A stretch of 13,434 nt of DNA from an uncultured Oscillospiraceae bacterium (GTDB taxonomy: Bacteria; Bacillota; Clostridia; Oscillospirales; Ruminococcaceae), in contig CABUEI010000051.1 of assembly GCA_902490585.1 (NCBI GenBank), forward strand, positions 1 to 13,434, given 5' to 3'. Shown in pieces: positions 1 to 5,806 of this stretch. The position numbers and the translations under genes were made by a program. Under the pieces are notes generated by a model that was not told the origin of the DNA, did not search any database, and saw only the letters and a list, made by a program, of their open reading frames with translations. Within the stretch, counting starts at the first letter, position 1, and the number at the start of each line of letters is the position of its first letter.

Positions 1-246
1 AAATATGGCGAGTGAACCTGTAGAAGAGGCTGTTAGGGCTTTTGAAGAGATAAGCGAAGCTGAGGAGCAGGAAGAGCCTGAGGTTGAGGAAGTTTCCGAG
101 GACAACGGGGAAAGTTCACTTGAAGAACAGTTCAATGCTGTAATGGCTGAAAATATGGCGAGTGAACCTGTAGAAGAGGCTGTTAGGGCTTTTGAAGAGA
201 TAAGCGAAGCTGAGGAGCAGGAAGAGCCTGAGGTTGAGGAAGTTTC
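1..246 (+). repeat. 150-bp-period tandem coding repeat
   Basis: Bases 1-96 and 151-246 are identical, an exact offset of 150 bases (50 codons). Divergence begins sharply at 97/247. The first copy is cut by the window edge, so the identity and perhaps the copy number extend further upstream. The repeated peptide starts MASEPVEEAVRAFEEISEAE. The same motif decays at 325-351, which encodes AESVEDAVKEFSDL, suggesting older copies of the unit. Confidence 0.95.
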
Positions 247-1546
247 GGAAAGCAATGCGGATGATATGGCTTTCGGAGATATAGAGGACGATTTAAGCGA
301 TGATATTTCATCAGTCCGTACAGCCGAGTCGGTCGAGGACGCTGTGAAAGAGTTCAGTGACCTTATCGGCGAGCCCGAAGCCGCACAGAGCATGATAAAT
401 GACGGCAACGACTACGATGACGACCTTGAACAGACGGGAGATATTCTGACGGAAGAATTATCTGTAGCTGACGACCAGCCTGTAATGCAGGCGGCTGAGA
501 CCGAAAAACCGAGAACCATGGATTTCTTTGATCTTCCCGATGAGGCGTATGCACCTGTGCAGGTTGCCGAAGAAAAGCATGATGAAAATGTTGCTGAGGT
601 TGAGGATCTGTTCGGCGATCTGCTTATGGAAGATGAGCCTGTGGAAAAGAAGTCTTTCTCCGATCCGTCGGAAGTATTCTCAATGTTTGATACGGCTGAC
701 GCAGGTCAGGACGATTTTGACAAGTATAACGACGAGAAGATAGAGGAAGAGAGCGAGAAGAAGAAAACCACCGACACAAGAAAGTTCATAGCCCAGGATA
801 TTGCGGATAATATCGCATCGTTTGCACAGCTCCTTGAACCGCTGAATGCCGTTAAGGAAAACAAGATACGCAGTAAGAGCGGTATATTGTTCGACTGGGA
901 GATGAGAATACAGGCACTTATCGGTGATCTGCCGATAAAGACATACTGGAGAAACAATTTCCGCAACTATGAGATCTGGACGGACGAAAAGTGCATGGAA
1001 AAGGCAGGCGAACTGCTCTCAATGCTGGAGCTTGTGGGAATAGTTCGTGACAAGGCAAAGGAAGTTGTAATAGATAAGGATACGCTTGATTTCTATTCTG
1101 CACAGAGTGAGCACCTGAACAACGATTTACATATAGGCGAAACGGTCGTTGTTACACGTCCGTGCTGGAAGATCAACGGCAAACCTGCAAGAAAGGGCGA
1201 AATAGCTAAGAAAGCACCGTTTGCGGAGTTCAGCCGCAAGAAAGTATCGCCGCTTGAAACGATGCTGAGAGAAAACAGCTGTTCGGACGGCGATGTGAAT
1301 ATTCCTGTTACAGAGGATAACTTCTGCACATACGACCGTGAAATTCCTTATGTAAAGCAGGCTATTTCCGAAGGGTTCTGCAAGTGTGCGGTAAGACGTA
1401 TGGAGGACGGCGGTGCGCTGGCGTTCTTCTATGAAGTTATTGCCGAGGGTGAAAACGCACATTATTCTCCGTGCACGCTGAGGTTTGAGGTCAACATTGA
1501 CAAGAATGCAAAGGTTGTCGGAAGATTCAGAAGTGAGAAAGTGTAA
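2..1546 (+). CDS. Acidic repeat protein of unknown function, 5'-partial
   Basis: I do not recognise this protein. The frame is open to the left edge. The ATG at 5 is probably not the start, because the same ATG context recurs inside the protein at 155 (residues AEN-MASEP), so the gene very likely continues upstream. Roughly the first 260 residues are dominated by Glu and Asp, begin with two 50-residue repeats, and have no signal peptide or membrane segment; they look disordered. From about residue 265 to the end (513 in the visible part) composition becomes mixed and globular, with Trp residues and helical stretches (LLEPLNAVKE, AGELLSMLELVGI), then a probable beta section with WKINGKPARKGEIAKK. 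That last section faintly recalls the beta hairpin of GrpE-type exchange factors, but this is only a resemblance in pattern. The protein is probably cytoplasmic. A strong terminator follows 22 bases after the stop, so this gene ends its unit. Confidence 0.8.
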   Translation, partial: NMASEPVEEAVRAFEEISEAEEQEEPEVEEVSEDNGESSLEEQFNAVMAENMASEPVEEAVRAFEEISEAEEQEEPEVEEVSESNADDMAFGDIEDDLSDDISSVRTAESVEDAVKEFSDLIGEPEAAQSMINDGNDYDDDLEQTGDILTEELSVADDQPVMQAAETEKPRTMDFFDLPDEAYAPVQVAEEKHDENVAEVEDLFGDLLMEDEPVEKKSFSDPSEVFSMFDTADAGQDDFDKYNDEKIEEESEKKKTTDTRKFIAQDIADNIASFAQLLEPLNAVKENKIRSKSGILFDWEMRIQALIGDLPIKTYWRNNFRNYEIWTDEKCMEKAGELLSMLELVGIVRDKAKEVVIDKDTLDFYSAQSEHLNNDLHIGETVVVTRPCWKINGKPARKGEIAKKAPFAEFSRKKVSPLETMLRENSCSDGDVNIPVTEDNFCTYDREIPYVKQAISEGFCKCAVRRMEDGGALAFFYEVIAEGENAHYSPCTLRFEVNIDKNAKVVGRFRSEKV

Positions 1547-1568
1547 AAAGGAAAAGTGATATGTATAC

Positions 1569-1597
1569 AAAAAGGCACCGCCGGGGCGGTGCTTTTT
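1569..1597 (+). terminator. Rho-independent terminator of the acidic repeat gene
   Basis: GCACCGCC at 1575-1582 pairs perfectly with GGCGGTGC at 1585-1592; in practice the innermost pairs must open to give a loop of four or more. Five A upstream (1569-1573) and TTTTT downstream (1593-1597) complete an intrinsic terminator, 22 bases after the stop codon at 1546. Confidence 0.9.
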
Positions 1598-1612
1598 CGT
1601 TTTACTTCACAA

Positions 1613-1641
1613 TTGACTATGGGTACGGAATATGTTAAAAT
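1613..1641 (+). promoter_or_regulatory. Sigma-A type promoter for the DUF2798 gene
   Basis: TTGACT at 1613-1618 and TAAAAT at 1636-1641 are separated by 17 bases. A TG one base upstream of the -10 (1633-1634) makes it an extended -10 promoter. It lies directly after the preceding terminator and predicts a leader of about 100 bases before the ATG at 1746. Confidence 0.75.
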
Positions 1642-1692
1642 CTATAACGTAAAAAGAATATTGGTCTAATTGGAAACGCACATCCCCCGGAT

Positions 1693-1731
1693 GATAACGA
1701 ACAACACAATAAAGTGCAAATTGTTATTATC
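1693..1731 (+). other. Leader hairpin abutting the Shine-Dalgarno
   Basis: GATAA (1693-1697) can pair with TTATC (1727-1731), and ACAA (1701-1704) with TTGT (1721-1724), around a small internal loop. The 3' arm ends immediately before the AGGAGG at 1732-1737, so folding could affect initiation, or the arms could be a protein-binding site. A smaller CATCC/GGATG hairpin (1681-1693) overlaps its 5' end. The structure is AT-rich and may be chance. Confidence 0.3.
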
Positions 1732-1745
1732 AGGAGGAATTTTTT

Positions 1746-2258
1746 ATGCCCAGAAACTTATTTCAGGAAATCGTATTTACCGTTATGATGGTGTTTGTTA
1801 TGGTGTACGCCATGATATGCTATAATATAGCACTTAATATCGGCGGTATGACAAACGAGGTCTTTTTACTTGCTTTCAAAGAACTTGTAATAATGGGACC
1901 TATTGCTTTTGTGCTTGACATTTTTTTAGTTGGCAGGATAGCAAAGTACAAGACTTTTAAAATAATTAATCCGGAACGTGATAATCCGTTTTTCATAGTT
2001 CTCGGTATCTCGGTTATTTCAGTTATCTTTATGTGTCCGCTTATGAGCCTTGCCGCAACTCTTCTGTTCAAAAATGCGGGAAGTGAAGTTATTGCGGTGT
2101 GGATTCAGACGACGATAACCAATTTCCCTATGGCTCTGTGCTGGCAATTGTTCTTTGCAGGTCCTGTTGTAAGAGCTGTTTTCTCACTTATATTCAGAGA
2201 AAAGAAAGCTTTGCAGAAAGATGAAATGAAAGAAATGCCTGAGATAGAGGTACAGTAA
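1746..2258 (+). CDS. DUF2798-type four-helix membrane protein
   Basis: This is a 170-residue integral membrane protein with four hydrophobic segments at about residues 7-30, 41-63, 82-107 and 115-150, and a charged cytoplasmic tail rich in Lys and Glu. The two halves resemble each other: the second helix of each half follows a Pro motif (MGPIAFVLD and NFPMALCWQ) and ends before a basic residue. This fits two copies of the DUF2798 two-helix unit, a family of unknown biochemical role. The start is supported by AGGAGG at 1732-1737, eight bases upstream. The gene stands alone between its own promoter and a terminator, so the neighbours say nothing firm about function. Family assignment is from recalled pattern, not a search. 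Confidence 0.8.
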   Translation: MPRNLFQEIVFTVMMVFVMVYAMICYNIALNIGGMTNEVFLLAFKELVIMGPIAFVLDIFLVGRIAKYKTFKIINPERDNPFFIVLGISVISVIFMCPLMSLAATLLFKNAGSEVIAVWIQTTITNFPMALCWQLFFAGPVVRAVFSLIFREKKALQKDEMKEMPEIEVQ

Positions 2259-2261
2259 TAT

Positions 2262-2293
2262 TAAAGCCACGATGATAAAAAATCGTGGCTTTA
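2262..2293. terminator. Bidirectional terminator between convergent genes
   Basis: TAAAGCCACGAT at 2262-2273 pairs perfectly over 12 bases with ATCGTGGCTTTA at 2282-2293, loop of eight bases. It sits four bases after the stop of the plus-strand DUF2798 gene and 20 bases after the stop of the minus-strand exporter gene. The U-tract is only moderate on each side, but position and stem fit a shared terminator. Confidence 0.75.
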
Positions 2294-2312
2294 GCTATAT
2301 TCTTCGTCGGTT

Positions 2313-2762
2313 TTATTTAATCAGTGAAAAGCCGAGGACTACAACGCCGAGTATTACAAGGATAATACCTGTTACACGGTTGAGGGTCTTTGCACTTGCC
2401 TTGTTAGCTATCTTTGCGGCAATTCTTGCGAAGATAAGTGTGAAAACTATGCAGAGGATAAACGGGAGAATGTCGGGAAGTCCGCCTATCGCAAAGTGGG
2501 AAACCGAGCCTGTAAGGGCGGTGAAGGTCATTATGAATACGCTTGTGCCGACTGCGGTCTTGAGCTCATAGCCCATAACGCTTGTAAGCAGAAGAAGCAT
2601 CATCATTCCGCCGCCTGCGCCGATAAATCCACAGATAAAGCCGACTATCGCACCGCAGATTATTGATTTTACCGTTCTTGATTTTGTGGATTTTGCCGCC
2701 ATGTCTTCTTTGGTTGTCATGACCGGCTTTACTATGAATTTTATACCGAGTATTAGCGTCAT
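2313..2762 (-). CDS. TSUP (TauE/SafE) exporter, C-terminal part after frameshift
   Basis: This 149-residue membrane segment is the second half of a sulfite exporter TauE/SafE-family permease. It carries the family's typical glycine-rich start of the second repeat (GFICGFIGAGGGMMM) and the AVGTS motif followed by a hydrophobic segment ending SHFAIGG. Its nominal ATG overlaps the stop of the upstream half (ATGA, 2762-2759), but no Shine-Dalgarno precedes it. Its first residues (MTLILGIKFIV) are the tail of a transmembrane helix rather than a natural N-terminus. Read back one frame, it continues the upstream half as PSVAM-GNFSVFMTLILG. It is therefore most likely the broken-off C-terminal half of one gene of about 258 codons, with translational coupling at ATGA as the alternative. 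Family members move sulfite or other organosulfur anions; the substrate here is unknown. Confidence 0.75.
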   Translation of the reverse strand: MTLILGIKFIVKPVMTTKEDMAAKSTKSRTVKSIICGAIVGFICGFIGAGGGMMMLLLLTSVMGYELKTAVGTSVFIMTFTALTGSVSHFAIGGLPDILPFILCIVFTLIFARIAAKIANKASAKTLNRVTGIILVILGVVVLGFSLIK

Positions 2763-3088
2763 GAATACAGAGAAATTACCATTGCAACGGACGGAACAAG
2801 GCTTGAAATAAAGCTTCCGACCACGGTGAAAACGAGCACCGTAATCATCATGACAAGCCCGTTTTTAATATCAAGGTTTTTGTTCTTTCCGTATGTGTAA
2901 GCCGATACGGCACTTGCCAGAACATCGGAGGCAAGGGCGATTCCGACAGCGGTATACGGCTCTATACCGAGAAATGTAACAAGCATAGGTGTGATTACCG
3001 CCGCCGCACTCATACCGGCAAAGCCTGTGCCGAGTCCTGCACCGAGACCGGCTAACAGGCAGACTACGGTTGTAATAAGAATATCCAT
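2759..3088 (-). CDS. TSUP (TauE/SafE) exporter, N-terminal part, cut by frameshift
   Basis: This 109-residue membrane protein is the first half of a TauE/SafE-type permease. It has the glycine-rich N-terminal helix (AGLGAGLGTGFAGMS), the PMLV and AVGIALASD motifs of the first repeat and about three hydrophobic segments. It ends abnormally in VISLYS and a stop, exactly where the fourth helix should run on. One extra G in the GG of minus-strand ATGGTAAT (plus 2776-2783) would join it to the next segment. The ATG at 3088 overlaps the TAA of the marR gene by one base (TAATG), with a strong AAAAGGAG at 3105-3098, so it is co-translated with the regulator. If the frameshift is real, the exporter is probably inactive unless ribosomes shift or the two halves assemble. 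Confidence 0.75.
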   Translation of the reverse strand: MDILITTVVCLLAGLGAGLGTGFAGMSAAAVITPMLVTFLGIEPYTAVGIALASDVLASAVSAYTYGKNKNLDIKNGLVMMITVLVFTVVGSFISSLVPSVAMVISLYS

Positions 3089-3525
3089 TATTTATCGCTC
3101 CTTTTCTTATTTATATTGTTTTGTATCTTTATATGGGATCTGTCGATCTCGGCTATCTCTTCTTCGGTAAAGCCGTTAAACAGCACCGATGTAAATCTGT
3201 TCTGTTCCTTTTTACCGTATGTTACTATTGGCTTTGCGGCTGAGGTCAGCGACAGGTGTATGCTCTTTTTGTTGCCGTCTTTGTATACGCCTGTAAGTAT
3301 ACCCTTTTCGCAAAGGGATTTTACCGATACGGAAACCTGCGACTTAGGTATACGGCGGATTCTTGATATGTCCGCCGCAGTGTCATACTGTGGGTTGTTA
3401 GCAAGGAACATGAGTATGTCCGTTTCGGCGGCTGTAAGAGAAAATTTTGTCATTATGCGCTTTCGATATTCGCTGTATTCATTTTCTACGGCGGATATGA
3501 AATTCCAGAAACTGCTTGTAGTCAT
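3088..3525 (-). CDS. MarR-family transcriptional regulator
   Basis: This is a 145-residue winged-helix repressor of MarR type, the usual length for the family. The helix-turn-helix lies at about residues 48-77 (TAADISRIRRIPKSQVSVSVKSL). The wing follows at about 80-93 (KDGNKKSIHLSLT), matching the family's D-x-R...SLT pattern with Asn-Lys-Lys in place of the usual Arg-rich turn. Flanking helices at 5-25 and 105-140 would form the dimer interface. AAAGGAT at 3537-3531 supports the start at 3525. The gene is first in a two-gene unit with the TSUP exporter, the common arrangement in which a MarR protein represses itself and a linked transporter until a ligand binds. The inducer cannot be told from sequence. 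The nested inverted repeats over its promoter are the likely operator. Confidence 0.88.
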   Translation of the reverse strand: MTTSSFWNFISAVENEYSEYRKRIMTKFSLTAAETDILMFLANNPQYDTAADISRIRRIPKSQVSVSVKSLCEKGILTGVYKDGNKKSIHLSLTSAAKPIVTYGKKEQNRFTSVLFNGFTEEEIAEIDRSHIKIQNNINKKRSDK

Positions 3526-3540
3526 ATAATATCCTTTCGG

Positions 3541-3596
3541 TGTTCGTTTCGTATTGTTCTGTTATGAACTATTTTATTATAGTTCTAAAACGAACA
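3541..3596. promoter_or_regulatory. Nested inverted repeats, probable MarR operator
   Basis: The inner repeat has GAACTAT at 3566-3572 and ATAGTTC at 3579-3585, seven-base arms with a six-base spacer, overlapping the -10 and start site. The outer repeat has TGTTCGTTT at 3541-3549 and AAACGAACA at 3588-3596, nine-base perfect arms that bracket the inner pair. The inner size fits a MarR dimer site; binding here would block the promoter. Assigning it to this MarR protein is inference. Confidence 0.65.
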
Positions 3597-3604
3597 ATTG
3601 TCAA
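3576..3604 (-). promoter_or_regulatory. Consensus sigma-A promoter of the marR-exporter unit
   Basis: On the minus strand TTGACA (3604-3599) and TATAAT (3581-3576) are both perfect consensus with a 17-base spacer. Transcription would start near 3569, about 45 bases before the marR ATG. Such a strong promoter fits a unit normally held down by a repressor. Confidence 0.88.
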
Positions 3605-3642
3605 TAGATGCCGTGGAATTTTTCGCATGAAAAAGGGAATTT

Positions 3643-3658
3643 TATTTGAATTCAAATA
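3643..3658. promoter_or_regulatory. Perfect 16-bp palindrome between divergent promoters
   Basis: TATTTGAATTCAAATA is self-complementary. It lies upstream of the htpG -35 (3674) and about 39 bases upstream of the marR -35. It could be a regulator site or chance in AT-rich DNA. The rest of 3605-3673 shows nothing else that I can name. Confidence 0.4.
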
Positions 3659-3673
3659 TTTTCATATTACCTC

Positions 3674-3701
3674 TTGACAAATACGAAAATAGTGCTATAA
3701 T
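3674..3701 (+). promoter_or_regulatory. Sigma-A promoter of htpG
   Basis: TTGACA at 3674-3679 and TATAAT at 3696-3701 are perfect hexamers with a 16-base spacer, and TG at 3693-3694 gives an extended -10. Transcription is expected near 3708, at the left edge of the CIRCE element. Confidence 0.88.
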
Positions 3702-3706
3702 ATATT

Positions 3707-3733
3707 TTAGCACTCAGGCTGATAGAGTGCTAA
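3707..3733. promoter_or_regulatory. CIRCE element (HrcA operator)
   Basis: TTAGCACTC (3707-3715), nine spacer bases, then GAGTGCTAA (3725-3733). This matches the CIRCE consensus TTAGCACTC-N9-GAGTGCTAA with no mismatch, and two further base pairs on each side (3705-3706 with 3734-3735) extend the arms to 11. It begins at the predicted transcription start of htpG, the classical position for repression by the heat-shock repressor HrcA. Confidence 0.97.
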
Positions 3734-3787
3734 AAAGAGATCAGCTACGATAAAAATTCGTGCAACCGGTGCAAATTCGGATTATAG

Positions 3788-3803
3788 CCGCTGTACAAAG
3801 CGG
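3788..3803 (+). other. Small hairpin in the htpG leader
   Basis: CCGCT (3788-3792) and AGCGG (3799-3803) form a five-pair GC-rich stem with a six-base loop, ending eight bases before the GAAAGGA Shine-Dalgarno region (3811-3817). The leader is about 120 bases long. The hairpin may tune translation or mRNA stability, or be incidental. Confidence 0.35.
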
Positions 3804-3828
3804 AATCATAGAAAGGATATGATTTTTT

Positions 3829-5712
3829 ATGGCAAAGAAAGCATTCAAGGCAGAATCAAAGCGTTTGCTTGACATGATGATCAATTCAATTTACACTCAC
3901 AAGGAGATATTCCTGCGTGAGCTGATTTCAAATGCGAGCGATGCGCTTGACAAGCTGTATTTCAAATCACTGACAGAGAACCTCGGCATAGAGAGAAAAG
4001 ACCTCGGTATCGACCTTGCGGTTGACAAGGAAAACCGTCTTATCACTATTACAGATAACGGTATCGGTATGACTAAGGAAGAGCTTGAGAATAACCTCGG
4101 TGTTATCGCAAACAGCGGTTCTTTCAAGTTCAAGAACGACAACACAGATACAGACAAGGACGATATAAACGTTATCGGTCAGTTCGGTGTAGGTTTCTAT
4201 TCGGCATTCATGGTAGCGTCGGAAGTTACTGTTGAGTCTAAGGCTTACGGCAGTGACCAGGCTTACAAGTGGTACTCCGAGGGTGTTGACGGTTATACCA
4301 TTACAGAGTGTGACAAGGAAGATGTCGGAACAAAGATCACGCTGAAAGTAAAGGAAAATACAGAAGAAGAGGAATACGACGAATATCTCCAGGACTACAA
4401 GCTCCGTATGATAGTAAAGAAGTATTCGGACTATATCCGTTATCCTATCAGAATGGAAGTCAGCCACCAGCATCTTAAAGAGGGTACTGAAAACGAGTAT
4501 GAAACTCATACCGAGATCGAAACGCTCAACAGCATGGTGCCTATCTGGAACAAGAGCAAATCGGAACTGAAAGATGAGGACTATAACCAGTTCTACAAGG
4601 AAAAGTTCTTTGACTATGACGATCCTATCGCTCATATCCACACAAAGACAGAGGGTACGGCAACATATAACGCACTTATGTACATTCCTTCCAAGGCTCC
4701 TTTCGACTACTATTCAAAAGACTATGAAAAGGGATTACAGCTTTATTCAAACGGTGTTCTGATAATGGACAAGTGTGCCGATCTGCTCCCCGATTATTTC
4801 AGCTTTGTAAAGGGTCTTGTAGACTCTGCCGACCTGTCGCTGAATATCTCCCGTGAGATGTTACAGCACGACAGACAGCTCAAGATAATAGAGAAGAGCC
4901 TTGAACGTTCAATCAAGAACGAGCTTACAAAGATGCTCCGTAACGACCGTGAAAGATACGAGAAGTTCTGGAAAGTATTCGGTCTTCAGATAAAGTTCGG
5001 CGTATATAACGGATTCGGTGCTGGCAAGGAACTGTTAAAGGATTTACTGCTGTTCTATTCTTCAAACGAGAAGAAGCTTGTTACGCTTGAAGAGTATGTT
5101 TCAAGAATGAAGGAAGATCAGAAATATATCTACTTTGCAAGCGGCGAAACGGTTGACAAGATAGACAAGCTTCCTCAGACAGAGCTTGTAAAGGATAAGG
5201 GTTACGAGATACTTTACCTTATAGACAGCGTTGATGAGTTCGCATTACAGATGATGGTGGACTACAATGAAAAGCAGTTCAAGTCGGTATCGGCAGGCGA
5301 CCTTGACCTTGAAACTCCCGAAGAAAAGGAAGAGATGAAGGCTAAGGCTGAGGAAAGCAAGGATATGTTCGCATTTATGAAGGAAGCTCTCGGCGGTAAG
5401 GTAAAGGACGTAAGACTGTCAAAGATCCTGAAGTCACACGCTGTATGCCTGACAAGTGACGGACTGCTTTCAATAGAAATGGAGAAGGTATTAAGCCAGA
5501 TGCCCGCAGAGCATGATGCAAAGGCTGAAAAGGTACTTGAGATCAATGCCGAGCATCCTATCTATGAAACGCTGAAAAAACTGTATGCTACCGATAAGGA
5601 TAAGTTAAAGACGTACAGTGAAATTCTGTATGATCAGGCACTGCTTGTTGAGGGTATGCCGATTGAGGATCCTGTTGAGTACAGCAACAAGATCTGCTCA
5701 CTTATGGTATAA
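3829..5712 (+). CDS. htpG: Chaperone protein HtpG (bacterial Hsp90)
   Basis: This cytoplasmic, ATP-driven Hsp90 chaperone of 627 residues is full length (the E. coli protein is 624). The N-terminal GHKL ATPase domain (about 1-215) shows LRELISNASDAL with catalytic Glu31 and Mg-coordinating Asn35, DNGIGM at 76-81, and the ATP-lid GQFGVGFYSAF at 117-127. The middle domain (about 230-490) includes NISREMLQ with Arg342, equivalent to the Arg that contacts the ATP gamma-phosphate. The C-terminal dimerisation domain follows. There is no C-terminal MEEVD, as expected for bacteria. GAAAGGA about 11 bases upstream supports the start. The gene is monocistronic, with a strong promoter, a perfect CIRCE element at the transcription start and a strong terminator. 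That layout implies HrcA-controlled heat-shock induction, unlike Bacillus subtilis htpG, which is known to be HrcA-independent. Confidence 0.98.
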   Translation: MAKKAFKAESKRLLDMMINSIYTHKEIFLRELISNASDALDKLYFKSLTENLGIERKDLGIDLAVDKENRLITITDNGIGMTKEELENNLGVIANSGSFKFKNDNTDTDKDDINVIGQFGVGFYSAFMVASEVTVESKAYGSDQAYKWYSEGVDGYTITECDKEDVGTKITLKVKENTEEEEYDEYLQDYKLRMIVKKYSDYIRYPIRMEVSHQHLKEGTENEYETHTEIETLNSMVPIWNKSKSELKDEDYNQFYKEKFFDYDDPIAHIHTKTEGTATYNALMYIPSKAPFDYYSKDYEKGLQLYSNGVLIMDKCADLLPDYFSFVKGLVDSADLSLNISREMLQHDRQLKIIEKSLERSIKNELTKMLRNDRERYEKFWKVFGLQIKFGVYNGFGAGKELLKDLLLFYSSNEKKLVTLEEYVSRMKEDQKYIYFASGETVDKIDKLPQTELVKDKGYEILYLIDSVDEFALQMMVDYNEKQFKSVSAGDLDLETPEEKEEMKAKAEESKDMFAFMKEALGGKVKDVRLSKILKSHAVCLTSDGLLSIEMEKVLSQMPAEHDAKAEKVLEINAEHPIYETLKKLYATDKDKLKTYSEILYDQALLVEGMPIEDPVEYSNKICSLMV

Positions 5713-5757
5713 GTATAGTAGCGGCAATACGGTGATTATTGTCGGAATATAAAAATG

Positions 5758-5795
5758 ACTGCTCCTGTGGGAATTTACTCACAGGAGCAGTTTTT
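5758..5795. terminator. Terminator shared by htpG and the GH26 gene
   Basis: ACTGCTCCTGTG (5758-5769) pairs perfectly over 12 bases with CACAGGAGCAGT (5780-5791), loop of ten, followed by TTTTT (5791-5795). On the opposite strand the stem is followed by CATTTTTA, so it can also end the minus-strand GH26 transcript, whose stop is at 5807. Confidence 0.93.
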
Positions 5796-5806
5796 ATGCG
5801 TTTTTA

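Noticed and set aside
1..246. A CRISPR array or mobile-element terminal repeat
   Set aside because: The repeat is coding, in frame with a 50-codon period, and has no spacers, target-site duplication or transposase nearby.
2272..2571. A 99-codon plus-strand reading frame starting inside the shared terminator
   Set aside because: It begins in the loop of the terminator hairpin and runs antisense to the TSUP C-terminal half, which has clear family motifs.
2313..3088. A natural pair of half-size TSUP proteins
   Set aside because: Half-size TSUP pairs may exist, but here the break falls inside a helix that resumes exactly one frame away, and the second part has no Shine-Dalgarno. A broken single gene is more likely, although the two-gene view is not excluded.
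3734..3828. A riboswitch or RNA gene in the htpG leader
   Set aside because: Only one small hairpin is visible and the sequence lacks any known aptamer core; CIRCE explains the regulation.
3967..4641. A 224-codon reading frame antisense to htpG
   Set aside because: It lies wholly inside a highly conserved gene on the other strand, has no ribosome binding site and has a composition typical of an antisense shadow.
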